Positions 18,137-27,680 of a stretch of 64,000 nt of DNA are shown here, one piece after another. The position numbers and the translations under genes were made by a program. The notes beneath the pieces are model-generated. The model searched no databases and had not been told where the DNA came from. It saw only the letters and a list, made by a program, of their open reading frames with translations. Each line of letters begins with the position of its first letter. Position 1 is the stretch's first letter. The DNA is from Candidatus Pullichristensenella stercorigallinarum. GTDB lineage: Bacteria; Bacillota; Clostridia; Christensenellales; Aristaeellaceae. Location of the stretch: assembly GCA_018712945.1 (NCBI GenBank), contig DVFZ01000122.1, positions 25,322-89,321 of the forward strand, written 5' to 3'.

Positions 18137-20044
18137 CTATTTACCCGAAAGTTGCCATAGTTGCCAGGCGGCATCCGAGGGCATGCGCCAGTCGCCGCGC
18201 GGCGAAAGCGATACGCTGCCCACCTTGGGGCCGTCGGGCATGCAGCTGCGCTTGAACTGCTGCGCAAAGAAGCGCCGCAGAAACACCGTCAGCCACTTGC
18301 GGATGGTTTCCTCGCTGTACTCCCCCGCAAAGGCAATTTTTGCCAGGCGCAGGATTTTTTCCGGCGCGGCGCGGCGGCGCAGCATGTGGTAGAGGAAGAA
18401 ATCGTGCAGGCGGTAGGGGCCGACCAGGTCTTCGGTCTTTTGGGCGATTTCGCCGTCTTTGGGCGGCAGAAGTTCCGGGCTGACGGGCGTGTCTAGCACG
18501 TCCAGCAATGCCTGCCTGAGCGCGCCGGTGGCGGCATGGCTGGCCTCGTAGGAAACAAGGTGGCGAATCAGCGTCTTGGGAATGGAGCAGTTTACGCCGT
18601 ACATGCTCATGTGGTCGCCGTTGTAGGTGGCCCAGCCCAGCGCGCTTTCGGAAAGGTCGCCCGTGCCCACCACCAGGCCGTTTTCGGCGTTGGCGATGTC
18701 CATGAGCACCTGCGTGCGCTCGCGCGCCTGCGCGTTTTCATAGGCCGTGGAGCGGTCCTCCGGGGAAAGGCCGATATCGGCCATGTGCTGAAGCGTCGCT
18801 TTCTGGATGTCGATTTCGCGGAAGTCCGCGCCCACCTCGCGGGCGAGGATTTCGGCGTTGGAGCGGGTGCGCTTCGTGGTGCCAAAGCAGGGCATGGTCA
18901 CGGCGGTGAGGGCGCTGGCGGGCAGGTTCGCCAGCTTCAGGGCGCGCACGCTCACCAGCAGCGCCAGCGTGGAATCCAGCCCGCCGGATACGCCCAGCAC
19001 CAGCCTTTGCGCGTGGGTGTGGCGCAGGCGGCGGGCAAGGCCGTGGGCCTGGATGGAGAGCAGCTCCTCGGCGCGCCCGGCAAGGTGTTCTTCGTCGTGG
19101 GGGATGAAAGGCGTGGGGTCGACAAAGCGGCGCAGCCTGAGCGCGCGCAGGGGCTGGGAAAATTCGATCGTTTCGTGGCTGGCAGGGCCGGGCGTCTCGC
19201 GGAAGTCGTTGTTGGCGCGGCGCTCCAGGGCGAGGAAGCCCACGTCCGCGTCGGCAAAGAGCAGCCCTTCGTAAAACGGCGCGGATTCGGCCAATTTGGT
19301 GCCGTATTCGTAGATGAGCGAGTGCCCGGCGAACACGATATCCTGCGTGGACTCATCCGGCCCGGCCCCTGCGTAGACGTAGGCCGCCGCCAGGCGCGAA
19401 GACTGCGAGGACACCAGCTCCCGCCGGTAGTCGCGCTTGCCGGCCAAAGCGTCGCTGGCCGAGGGGTTGACAAGCACCGTCGCCCCGGCCAGGGCGTGGC
19501 GGATGCCGGTGGGGTTGGGCGCCCACAAATCTTCACAGATTTCCAGCGCCATCACAAACTCGGGCAGTTCCCGGCAGGCAAAGAGAAGGTTGGCGGAGAA
19601 AGGCACGTCATCGCCAAACCAGCGCAGCGTGCGCGCGCCGTCAAAGGCGGGGGCGAACTGGCGCAGCTCGTAAAACTCGGCGTAGTTGGGCAAATGCGTC
19701 TTGGGAACCACGCCCAGCACGCGCCCGCTTTGCAGAATCGCCGCGCAGTTGTACAGGCAGTTGCCGTCGGCCACGGGCAGGCCCACAACGATGAGCATGT
19801 CCGTTTCCCGCGTGTTTTTAAGCACACTTTTCAGCCCTTCTAGCGCTCCGCGCACCAGATGGCCGTGCAAAAACAAATCGCCGCAGGTGTACCCGGTCAG
19901 GCACAGCTCCGGAAACACGCATACGTTCGCGCCCTCCTGCGCGGCCTCTTTCGCCAGACGGGAAATTTCCGCGGCGTTCTTTTCCACATTGGCCACTTCC
20001 AGCGCCGGGGTGGCGGCGCACAGGCGCACAAATCCGTCAAACAT
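18137..20044 (-). CDS. nadE: Glutamine-dependent NAD+ synthetase
   Basis: N-terminal nitrilase/amidase domain (VFPELCLTGYTCGDLF) and C-terminal SGGLDSTLALL PP-loop. Confidence 0.93.
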   Translation of the reverse strand: MFDGFVRLCAATPALEVANVEKNAAEISRLAKEAAQEGANVCVFPELCLTGYTCGDLFLHGHLVRGALEGLKSVLKNTRETDMLIVVGLPVADGNCLYNCAAILQSGRVLGVVPKTHLPNYAEFYELRQFAPAFDGARTLRWFGDDVPFSANLLFACRELPEFVMALEICEDLWAPNPTGIRHALAGATVLVNPSASDALAGKRDYRRELVSSQSSRLAAAYVYAGAGPDESTQDIVFAGHSLIYEYGTKLAESAPFYEGLLFADADVGFLALERRANNDFRETPGPASHETIEFSQPLRALRLRRFVDPTPFIPHDEEHLAGRAEELLSIQAHGLARRLRHTHAQRLVLGVSGGLDSTLALLVSVRALKLANLPASALTAVTMPCFGTTKRTRSNAEILAREVGADFREIDIQKATLQHMADIGLSPEDRSTAYENAQARERTQVLMDIANAENGLVVGTGDLSESALGWATYNGDHMSMYGVNCSIPKTLIRHLVSYEASHAATGALRQALLDVLDTPVSPELLPPKDGEIAQKTEDLVGPYRLHDFFLYHMLRRRAAPEKILRLAKIAFAGEYSEETIRKWLTVFLRRFFAQQFKRSCMPDGPKVGSVSLSPRGDWRMPSDAAWQLWQLSGK

Positions 20045-20071
20045 GTTCGTTCCTCCTTTGAAATCGCGGCC

Positions 20072-20773
20072 CTACAGCGGCCTTTTCTCGGGAATGCCCG
20101 CCCGCCGGGGGTATTTTTCCGGCGTGGGCGCGGTCTTTTCCAAAATGACCAGCGTATGCGCCCAATCGCGCCCCGGCACGCGCGCCGTGCCTATTTCCAG
20201 GCAGCGCCCGCCCAGCGCGGAAAGCGCCGCGTCCGCCGCTTCAATTTCTTCCGCCGCGCCCGGCCCCTTGAGCGCCACGGCCCTGCCGCCCACGCGCACA
20301 AGCGGCAGCATCAGCTCGCACAACACGTTCAGCGAAGCCACCGCCCGCGCCGTCGCCGCGTCGAAGGCTTCGCGGAAAGCGCCGCGCCCGGCGTCCTCGG
20401 CGCGCAGACACACGGCCTCGGCGTTCAAATCGAGCCGCGCGATCGCGTCCTGCAAGAACACTACCCGCTTGGAAAGCGAATCCATGAGCACAAAGCGCGT
20501 ATCCGGCAGGAAAATGGATAGCGGCACGCCGGGGAACCCCGCGCCGCTGCCCACGTCCACGCACGTTTCCGCCCCGCGCAGATGCGCAAGCGGGGCAAGG
20601 GAGTCGAGGTAGTTGCGGTCAATGGCCTCGGCGGGATCGTCCGGCACGCGGGTGAGGTTCATGCGCGCGTTGGCCTGCGTCAGCAGGGCGTGGAAGGCGC
20701 AGAGCTTGTCAAGCTGTTCCGCCGTCGCGGCAATGCCCGCCGCCTCCAACCGGGTTTGCAGAAGTTTGCGCAT
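20072..20773 (-). CDS. rsmG: 16S rRNA (guanine527-N7)-methyltransferase
   Basis: MNLTRVPDDPAEAIDRNYLDSLAPL, CVDVGSGAGFPGVPLSIFLPD; next to mnmG. Confidence 0.92.
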   Translation of the reverse strand: MRKLLQTRLEAAGIAATAEQLDKLCAFHALLTQANARMNLTRVPDDPAEAIDRNYLDSLAPLAHLRGAETCVDVGSGAGFPGVPLSIFLPDTRFVLMDSLSKRVVFLQDAIARLDLNAEAVCLRAEDAGRGAFREAFDAATARAVASLNVLCELMLPLVRVGGRAVALKGPGAAEEIEAADAALSALGGRCLEIGTARVPGRDWAHTLVILEKTAPTPEKYPRRAGIPEKRPL

Positions 20774-22604
20774 GTCCGTCCTCCTTTGTTCCGCCTTGCG
20801 CCCCGCCCTTTTCGCCTGCCTGCACGCGGCGGCGCTTTTCCAGCCAGATGGTGAGCACCGTCACGTCTCCCGGCGACACGCCGGGGATGCGCGAGGCCTG
20901 CCCCAGCGAGGCGGGGCGCTGGCGGTCGAGCTTTTCGCGCGCCTCCAGCCGCAGCCCGTCCATGTGCAGGTAGTCCGCGTCCGCGGGCAGGGGCATGCTT
21001 TCCAGGCGGCGGAAGCGGCGCACGTCGGCCATCTGGCGGTCGATGTAGCCCTCGTATTTGATTTCAATTTCCAGCTGCCGCCCGGTTTCAGGGCTGATTT
21101 CCGGAGCCTGCGCGGCGATTTGGGAAAACTTTGCGTCCGGCTTGCGCAAGGGGATATCCAGCCGCCGCTGCTTCAAAAGAGCGCGGGCGCTTTCCAAATC
21201 CTCGCGGCGGCGCAGCATGCGCTCGTAGCGCTCGCGGGTGGCAAGCCCCGCCTTGTAGCCGCGCTCGGTGAGGCGGAAATCGGCGTTGTCCTGCCGAAGC
21301 ACCAGCCGGTATTCGGCGCGGGAAGTCATCATGCGGTAGGGCTCGTCCACGCCCTTGGTGACCAAATCGTCCACCAGCACGCCCAGGTAGCCGTCGTCGC
21401 GGGAGAGCAGAAGCGGCTCGCGCCCGGCAAGCCACAGGGCGGCGTTGATGCCGGCATATACGCCCTGCGCCGCGGCCTCCTCATAGCCCGAGGTGCCGTT
21501 CACCTGCCCGGCAAACCACAGCCCGGCGATTTCGCGGGCAGCCAGCGCGCCGGTGAGGGCGGTGGGGTCGATGCAGTCGTACTCGATGGCGTAAGCCAGG
21601 CGCACCAGGCGCGCGTTTTCCAGCCCCGGCACGGTGCGGTAAAAGGCGCGCTGGATTTCCTCCGGCATGGAGGTGGACATGCCCTGCGCGTACCACTCGG
21701 TGGTGTAAAGCCCCTCCGGCTCCAGAAACACGGGATGGCGTTCCTTGTCCTTAAAGCGCACCACCTTGTCCTCAATCGAGGGGCAGTAGCGCGCCCCGGT
21801 GCCGTGGATGGAGCCGGTGTACATGGGCGCGCGGTGCAGGTTGGCAAGCAGGATTTCGTGCGTTTCTTTCGTGGTATAGGTCAGGTAGCACAGGGCGCGG
21901 TTTCTGAGCGTGGAAGCGTCGGTGAGGAAGGAAAACGGCGTGATTGGCTCGTCGCCCGGCTGCGGCTCCATTTTGGAAAAGTCGATGGTGCGGCCGTCCA
22001 GACGCGCCGGGGTGCCGGTCTTGAAACGGCGGATGGAAAAGCCCAGGCCGGAGAGACAGCCGGTGAGGGCGTTCGCGGCCAGCAGGCCCTGCGGCCCGCC
22101 GTTCCACGAGCATTCGCCGATGATGATGCGGCTTTTCAGATATACGCCCGCGCAGACGACCGCCGCGCGGCAATTTACACGCGCCCCCGTGGTGGTGGTC
22201 ACGCCCACGACGCGGCCGTTTTCCACCTCGATGCGGGAAACCTCGGCCTGCCGCACTTCCAGGTTTTCACACTCGTCCACGGCGCGGCGCATGCGCAGGC
22301 GGTAGTTGAGCTTGTCTGCCTGCGCGCGCAGGGAATGCACCGCCGGACCCTTGCCCGTGTTGAGCATGCGCGACTGGATGAACGTATCGTCGATCGCCCG
22401 GCCCATCTCGCCGCCCAGTGCGTCCACTTCCCGCACCAGATGCCCCTTGCCTGTGCCGCCGATGGCGGGGTTGCAGGGCATCAGCGCCAGCGCGTCCAGG
22501 TTGAGGGTCAGAAGCAGCGTTTTGTGGCCCATGCGGGCCAGCGCCAGCGCCGCCTCGCAGCCGGCGTGCCCCGCGCCGACGACCACCGCGTCAAATGTCT
22601 CCAA
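20709..22604 (-). CDS. mnmG: tRNA uridine-5-carboxymethylaminomethyl synthesis enzyme MnmG (GidA)
   Basis: FDAVVVGAGHAGCEAALALARMGHKTLLLTLNLDALALMPCNPAIGG. Confidence 0.95.
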   Translation of the reverse strand: METFDAVVVGAGHAGCEAALALARMGHKTLLLTLNLDALALMPCNPAIGGTGKGHLVREVDALGGEMGRAIDDTFIQSRMLNTGKGPAVHSLRAQADKLNYRLRMRRAVDECENLEVRQAEVSRIEVENGRVVGVTTTTGARVNCRAAVVCAGVYLKSRIIIGECSWNGGPQGLLAANALTGCLSGLGFSIRRFKTGTPARLDGRTIDFSKMEPQPGDEPITPFSFLTDASTLRNRALCYLTYTTKETHEILLANLHRAPMYTGSIHGTGARYCPSIEDKVVRFKDKERHPVFLEPEGLYTTEWYAQGMSTSMPEEIQRAFYRTVPGLENARLVRLAYAIEYDCIDPTALTGALAAREIAGLWFAGQVNGTSGYEEAAAQGVYAGINAALWLAGREPLLLSRDDGYLGVLVDDLVTKGVDEPYRMMTSRAEYRLVLRQDNADFRLTERGYKAGLATRERYERMLRRREDLESARALLKQRRLDIPLRKPDAKFSQIAAQAPEISPETGRQLEIEIKYEGYIDRQMADVRRFRRLESMPLPADADYLHMDGLRLEAREKLDRQRPASLGQASRIPGVSPGDVTVLTIWLEKRRRVQAGEKGGAQGGTKEDGHAQTSANPVGGGGHCRDGGTA

Positions 22605-22634
22605 TGCATGTCCTCCTTGAGTATCCGGAAATCT

Positions 22635-23573
22635 TTAAAAGCGCGCCCCGCCCCACAGGGGCAGGATTTCCGCCCAGCCCACGCGCGCGGCGGGGAACAT
22701 GGCGGCATTTGCGGCGCCGGCGGCGTTGGCAAATTGCAGCGCCTCCGCATCGGGAAGGCCGCGCAGGGCGGCGTACAGGTAGCCCGCCAGCAGGCTGTCG
22801 CCCGAGCCGACCGCGTTGACGGTTTGCACCTTCGGCGCGGGGGCGTAGATTTCCGCGCGCGCCCCCAACGTCAGCGGCAAAAGCGCCGCCGGGCCGCCCG
22901 CGTCCGCGCCCACCAGGCAACAGCCCTGCGCGCCCAGCGACATAAGCACCCGCCCCACGCCGCCGTCAATCAACTTCCAGGCTGCGGCGGGGTCGCTCGC
23001 ACCGGCGAGGGCGGCAAGCTCCTGCTCGTTGGGCTTCAAAAGGTCGGGGCAGCCCCGCACGCCCTCCAGAAGCGCCGCGCCGTTGCTGTCCAGCACGGTG
23101 GCAAGGCCCAGCGCCTTCGCCCGCCGCAGGATGCCCGCCACGCGCTTTGCCGCCGCCCCGTCCGGGGCCGAGCCGCACACGGCCAGCGCCCGCGCGCCCG
23201 GAAGCGCAGCAAACAGCGCTTCCTCCAGCGCGTCCATTTCCGTTTCCGAAAGCGGCGCGCCGGGGCGGTAGTCCACCTTCTGGGCAAAGTCGCCTTCGCG
23301 CGCCCAGGTGTCAATCACGCGCGTGGGGGCGGAAACGGGCACGGGCAACACATGTATGCCCTCCTGCCGCGCCAGCGCGCAAAAGCGTTCCCCCGTCTCC
23401 CCGCCCAGGGGGCACACGGCCAATGCCTCCGCCCCCAGCGCGGAAAGCACGCGCGCCACGTTTACGCCCTTGCCGCCGGTCTGCCATTCCTCGCGCGTGG
23501 GCGGCAGGCCAAAATCCCCGACCCAGGCGGTGCGGTCGAGGCAGGGGTTGAGCGTCAAAGTAACAATATCCAT
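22635..23573 (-). CDS. PfkB-family hexose kinase (1-phosphofructokinase/tagatose-6-P kinase type)
   Basis: MDIVTLTLNPCLDRTAWV, GGKGVNVARVLSALG, VNAVGSGDSLLAGYLYA. Confidence 0.85.
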   Translation of the reverse strand: MDIVTLTLNPCLDRTAWVGDFGLPPTREEWQTGGKGVNVARVLSALGAEALAVCPLGGETGERFCALARQEGIHVLPVPVSAPTRVIDTWAREGDFAQKVDYRPGAPLSETEMDALEEALFAALPGARALAVCGSAPDGAAAKRVAGILRRAKALGLATVLDSNGAALLEGVRGCPDLLKPNEQELAALAGASDPAAAWKLIDGGVGRVLMSLGAQGCCLVGADAGGPAALLPLTLGARAEIYAPAPKVQTVNAVGSGDSLLAGYLYAALRGLPDAEALQFANAAGAANAAMFPAARVGWAEILPLWGGARF

Positions 23574-23676
23574 GCTTTCATTATAGCGCACCCGGACCCC
23601 TCCCGGACGTGGTTACGAACATTTTACAGGGCGGGCGGCTTGTGCGCCCCAGCGCGCGGTGCTAGAATAAACACGT

Positions 23677-23696
23677 AAGTTTCTATACACTAACTT
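23677..23696. promoter_or_regulatory. Candidate metalloregulator operator upstream of feoA
   Basis: AAGTTTC-TATACA-CTAACTT 7-6-7 dyad downstream of a TAGAAT -10-like box. Confidence 0.35.
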
Positions 23697-23864
23697 GATG
23701 TGGCCGCATGGGCCGAATGCCTGGGGTTTGCGGCAATTTTCGCGTCCGGTAGGCCGGAGGCAGGGCGCAGCGGGCCTGCGTTACCCGGCGGCGCAGCCGG
23801 GCGCAAAAAGGCCGTAACGCCTGGCAAAAACGCCCGCGCGGACGCGCTTTCGGGAGGAAGGGCT

Positions 23865-24101
23865 ATGGAACTGACCCTGGAAAAGCTCAAAGATGGCGAG
23901 CGCGGCGTGGTCGAGCGCCTGACGCTCACCGGGCCGACCAAGCGGCGGCTCATTGAAATGGGAATCACCCCCGGCACCGAGGTGCGCGTGCTCAAGCGTG
24001 CCCCGTTGGGCGACCCCATTGAAATTTATCTGCGGCGCTATACGCTGACTTTGCGCGCCGAGGACGCGCACAATATCTACGTGAGGAGGGCGGAGGCATG
24101 A
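23865..24101 (+). CDS. feoA: FeoA-domain protein
   Basis: MELTLEKLKDGERGVVERLT...KRRLIEMGITPGTEVRVLKRAPLGDPIEIYLRRYTLTLRAEDA; directly upstream of feoB. Confidence 0.92.
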   Translation: MELTLEKLKDGERGVVERLTLTGPTKRRLIEMGITPGTEVRVLKRAPLGDPIEIYLRRYTLTLRAEDAHNIYVRRAEA

Positions 24102-26245
24102 GCATCACCATCGCCCTGGCGGGCAATCCAAACAGCGGCAAAACCACGCTGTTCAACGCCCTGACCGGCTCCAATCAGTACGTGGGCAACTGGCCGGGCG
24201 TAACCGTGGAGCGCAAGGAGGCGCGCTTCGATTTGAAGGGGCAGCAGGCCACCCTGGTGGACCTGCCCGGCGTGTATTCGCTTTCCCCATATTCCATCGA
24301 GGAAAACATCACCCGCCACTTCATCGCCCAGCATGCGCCGGACGTGGTTTTGAACATCGTGGACGCCACCAACATTGAGCGCAACCTCTATCTTACCTTG
24401 CAGCTGATGGAGCTAGAGCGCCCAGTGGTCATCGCCCTGAATTTGATGGACGAGCTGGAGCGGCGCGGCATAAAGCCCGACTGCAAGGCGCTTTCGCGGC
24501 TGCTGGGCGCGCCGGTGGTGCCCATCTCCGCCAAGAAGGGGCAGGGCTTTGAGGCGCTTTTCGACGCCGTTTACCAGCAGGCCACCAAGCCCGTCATTGC
24601 TTATCCCATCCGCCGTTACGACGAGAGCACCCGCCGGGCGCTGGAGGAAATCGTTTCCGCTCTGGGCGGCTGGGACAGCCACAGCGCCTTTGACCTGGAC
24701 GAGCACCGCGAACACCGTGACGAGGGCGAGCGCGACGACGACCACTCCGCCCAGGCGCAGCACCGCCACATCGGCGGCTATGAGGACGAGGGCGACGAGG
24801 ACTTCGCCCCGCCCACCACCTGGGTGGCCATCAAGCTGTTGGAGGGCGACGAGGAAATCAAGACCTCGGCGCAGCTCTCCGACGCCCAGCGCGCGCGCAT
24901 CCGCGCCGCCATCGACGCCTATGTGGAGCGCGGCCGGCAGAAGCACCCCGGCATTGATTCTTTGACCCTGATGGTGGACGCGCGCTATGCCGCCATCGAG
25001 CGGGCGCTGGATGCCTCCGGTTTCCCCCGCCAGCGGGATCATGAAACCACCATCTCCGATAAAATCGACCGCGTGCTCACCCATCGCATCTTCGCCTTCC
25101 CGATTTTCCTGGCGGTGTTGGCGCTGATGTTCGCGCTCACCTTCGGCTGGCCGGGCACGGCGCTTTCCGATTTGGTGGAGCAGGGCGTGGGCCTGCTTTC
25201 CGAGGGCGTGAACGCGGCGCTTGCCTCCGCCCCGGAATGGATTCGCGCCCTGTTGGTGGACGGCGTGATCGCTGGCGTGGGCGGCGTGCTGGTATTTTTG
25301 CCGCAAATCCTCATCATCTTCCTGTTCATGTCCATCCTTGAGGACAGCGGCTACATGAGCCGCGCCGCCTTTATCACCGACCGGCTCCTGCGCCGCTTCG
25401 GCCTCTCCGGCCGCTCCTTTATTCCCATGCTGATGGGCTTTGGCTGCACCACCACGGCGGTCATCGCCGCCCGCGGCGTGGAAAACGAGCGCGACCGGCG
25501 CATGACCATATTGCTCACGCCCTTTATGAGCTGCGGCGCGAAACTGCCGGTGTACGGCCTGATTACCGCCGCCATCTTCCCGGGCAACAGCGCCCTGGTG
25601 GTGCTGAGCCTGTACCTGCTGGGCATCATCCTGATGGTGGTTGCCGGGTTGGTTTTGCGCAAGACCACCTTCCGCGAGGGCGAAACGCCCTTTGTGATGG
25701 AATTGCCCGCCTACCGCGTGCCGGCGGTGAAAAACGTCGCCCGCCGCCTCTGGGACCGGGCCAAGGATTTCGTCGTCCGGGCCGGCACGATCATCTTCGC
25801 CATGAGCGTGGTGGTCTGGTTCCTCCAGTCGTTCTCGCCGTCGTTGCAGATGGTGTCCGATCCGGCGCAGTCCATGTTTGGCCGCCTGGGTGCGTTCATC
25901 GCCCCGATTTTTGCGCCGCTGGGCTTTGGCGAGTGGCAAAAGAGCGTGGCCCTGCTCTCGGGCCTGGTGGCGAAGGAAGCCGTGGTGTCCACCATGCAGG
26001 TGCTCTACGCCGCCGGTTCCACCGCGCAGCTGGGCACGCTGTTGGCTTCCAAATTCACCCCCCTCTCGGCCTATGCGTACCTGGTGTTTATCCTGCTTTA
26101 CACGCCCTGCGTGTCGGCGGTGGCGGCCATCCGCCGCGAAACTGGCTCGTGGAAATACACGCTGCTCTCAGTGCTGATGCAGCTGGGCATTGCCTACGTT
26201 GTGGCGCTGCTGGTGTTCCAGATTGGCAGCCTGCTGGGGGCGTAA
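24098..26245 (+). CDS. feoB: Ferrous iron transporter B
   Basis: G domain IALAGNPNSGKTTLFNALTGSNQYVGNWPGVTVERKEA; Gate motifs FIPMLMGFGCTTTAVIAARG; carries a His/Asp/Glu-rich insert. Confidence 0.95.
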   Translation: MSITIALAGNPNSGKTTLFNALTGSNQYVGNWPGVTVERKEARFDLKGQQATLVDLPGVYSLSPYSIEENITRHFIAQHAPDVVLNIVDATNIERNLYLTLQLMELERPVVIALNLMDELERRGIKPDCKALSRLLGAPVVPISAKKGQGFEALFDAVYQQATKPVIAYPIRRYDESTRRALEEIVSALGGWDSHSAFDLDEHREHRDEGERDDDHSAQAQHRHIGGYEDEGDEDFAPPTTWVAIKLLEGDEEIKTSAQLSDAQRARIRAAIDAYVERGRQKHPGIDSLTLMVDARYAAIERALDASGFPRQRDHETTISDKIDRVLTHRIFAFPIFLAVLALMFALTFGWPGTALSDLVEQGVGLLSEGVNAALASAPEWIRALLVDGVIAGVGGVLVFLPQILIIFLFMSILEDSGYMSRAAFITDRLLRRFGLSGRSFIPMLMGFGCTTTAVIAARGVENERDRRMTILLTPFMSCGAKLPVYGLITAAIFPGNSALVVLSLYLLGIILMVVAGLVLRKTTFREGETPFVMELPAYRVPAVKNVARRLWDRAKDFVVRAGTIIFAMSVVVWFLQSFSPSLQMVSDPAQSMFGRLGAFIAPIFAPLGFGEWQKSVALLSGLVAKEAVVSTMQVLYAAGSTAQLGTLLASKFTPLSAYAYLVFILLYTPCVSAVAAIRRETGSWKYTLLSVLMQLGIAYVVALLVFQIGSLLGA

Positions 26246-26248
26246 GCG

Positions 26249-26419
26249 GTGGTTGTCCTGGCCTATATTGCCGCCTTTGCCGTCATTTTTGCCGCGGGGT
26301 GGATCATCTTCCGCCGCGTGCGCGCCTTTATCTTGACAAAGGGGCAAAGCGCGTGCGATAATTGTCCATATTCCCGCGCCTGCCGCGGCAAATGCTCAAA
26401 AAAGGACAAACGCCCATGA
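26249..26419 (+). CDS. FeoB-associated Cys-rich small membrane protein
   Basis: Not in supplied track (GTG start): MVVLAYIAAFAVIFAAGWIIFRRVRAFILTKGQSACDNCPYSRACRGKCSKKDKRP*; one TM helix plus CxxC...CxxxC; ends ATGA-overlapping asnA. Confidence 0.8.
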   Translation: MVVLAYIAAFAVIFAAGWIIFRRVRAFILTKGQSACDNCPYSRACRGKCSKKDKRP

Positions 26420-27423
26420 AACACATCTGCCCCGAAAATTACCACAGCGAATTGGACCTGCTGGAAACGCAGCGGGCCATCAAAATCCTCAAGGACTGCT
26501 TCCAGCAGCAGCTTTCCGCCGCCCTGAACCTGACGCGCGTTTCCGCGCCGCTGTTCGTGCGCAAGGATACCGGCCTCAACGACGATTTGTGCGGCGTGGA
26601 GCGCAAGGTGGCGTTCGACGCCCTTGAAGCCCCTGGCGAGGAAATCCAGGTGGTGCAGTCGCTGGCCAAATGGAAGCGCTACGCCTTGGGCAAGTACGGC
26701 TATGCCCCCGGCAGCGGCCTCTATACGGACATGAACGCCATCCGCCGCGACGAGGAAACCGACAACCTCCACTCCATTTATGTCGATCAGTGGGACTGGG
26801 AAAAGGTCATTACCCGCGCCGAGCGCAACGAGGCCTATCTCGAGCGCACCGCCGCGCGCATCCACGCCGCCGTGCTCGAGGCCGAAACCGTGCTGCACAG
26901 CCGCTTCCCGGCCCTGCACCCGCGCCTGCCGGCAAACCTCACGTTTATAACCAGCGAGGAATTGTACGCCGCCTACCCCGGCCTTTCGCCCGAGGAGCGC
27001 GAGCAGGCCTTCGTGAAAAAGCACCGCGCCGTGTTCGTCAAGCACATCGGCTGGCCGCTTCCGGACGGACGCCCCCACGGCGTGCGCGCCCCGGACTACG
27101 ACGATTGGTCGCTCAACGGCGATTTGCTGTACTACCACCCCGAATTGGACTGCTGCCTGGAGGTTTCCTCCATGGGCATCCGCGTGGACGCCTCCAGCAT
27201 GTTCCGCCAGCTCAACGCCGCCGACGCGCGTTCTCGGCTGGATTTGCCCTTCCACCGCGCCGTGATGGAGGAAAAACTGCCCCTCACCATCGGCGGCGGC
27301 ATCGGCCAGAGCCGCCTGTGCATGCTGCTTCTGCGCAAGGCGCACGTGGGCGAGGTGCAGTGTTCCGTCTGGCCCGCGGGCGTGGAAGAGGCCCTGGCCG
27401 CGGGCGGTATACGGCTTTTGTAG
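26416..27423 (+). CDS. asnA: Aspartate-ammonia ligase
   Basis: YHSELDLLETQRAIKILKDCFQQQLSAALNLTRVSAPLF; IGGGIGQSRLCMLLL. Confidence 0.94.
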   Translation: MKHICPENYHSELDLLETQRAIKILKDCFQQQLSAALNLTRVSAPLFVRKDTGLNDDLCGVERKVAFDALEAPGEEIQVVQSLAKWKRYALGKYGYAPGSGLYTDMNAIRRDEETDNLHSIYVDQWDWEKVITRAERNEAYLERTAARIHAAVLEAETVLHSRFPALHPRLPANLTFITSEELYAAYPGLSPEEREQAFVKKHRAVFVKHIGWPLPDGRPHGVRAPDYDDWSLNGDLLYYHPELDCCLEVSSMGIRVDASSMFRQLNAADARSRLDLPFHRAVMEEKLPLTIGGGIGQSRLCMLLLRKAHVGEVQCSVWPAGVEEALAAGGIRLL

Positions 27424-27438
27424 GAGGCTTTTTAAGGC

Positions 27439-27476
27439 AGCGGGCGTCGCTTTCCGGCGGCGCCCGTGCTTTTTTG
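27439..27476 (+). terminator. Rho-independent terminator after asnA
   Basis: GC-rich stem GCGGGCG...GCCCGTGC followed by TTTTTT. Confidence 0.75.
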
Positions 27477-27680
27477 TGTCAGCCTCCTGCCGCCGGCCGC
27501 CCTGCTCATATCGGCGTGGCATGTGTTTCCCCTGCGCAAGTGGCGGCGGGCGTGTATCTTTCCCGGCAGGTGTTTTCAGCGGCGGGCGAACGCCCTCCAC
27601 AAATATTTTTGATTTTATGTCGTGTATACTTGACAAAACGACAGATAAAGCATATAATGAAGGCGGAAAAGGAGGGGAAC

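Noticed and set aside
20613-23678. 1021-aa plus-strand ORF (and other long shadows, e.g. 57339..59426, 6611..8152, 24413..25939, 332..1630)
   Set aside because: Antisense to clearly recognisable genes (mnmG, groEL, carB, feoB, epimerase). The sequences are compositionally biased with no domain logic, as expected for shadow ORFs in GC-rich DNA.
23700-23864. N-terminal extension of the feoA ORF (MAAWAECLGFAAIFASG...)
   Set aside because: Good RBS (GGGAGGAAGGG) directly before ATG 23865 and the FeoA domain begins there. The upstream part is more likely leader sequence.
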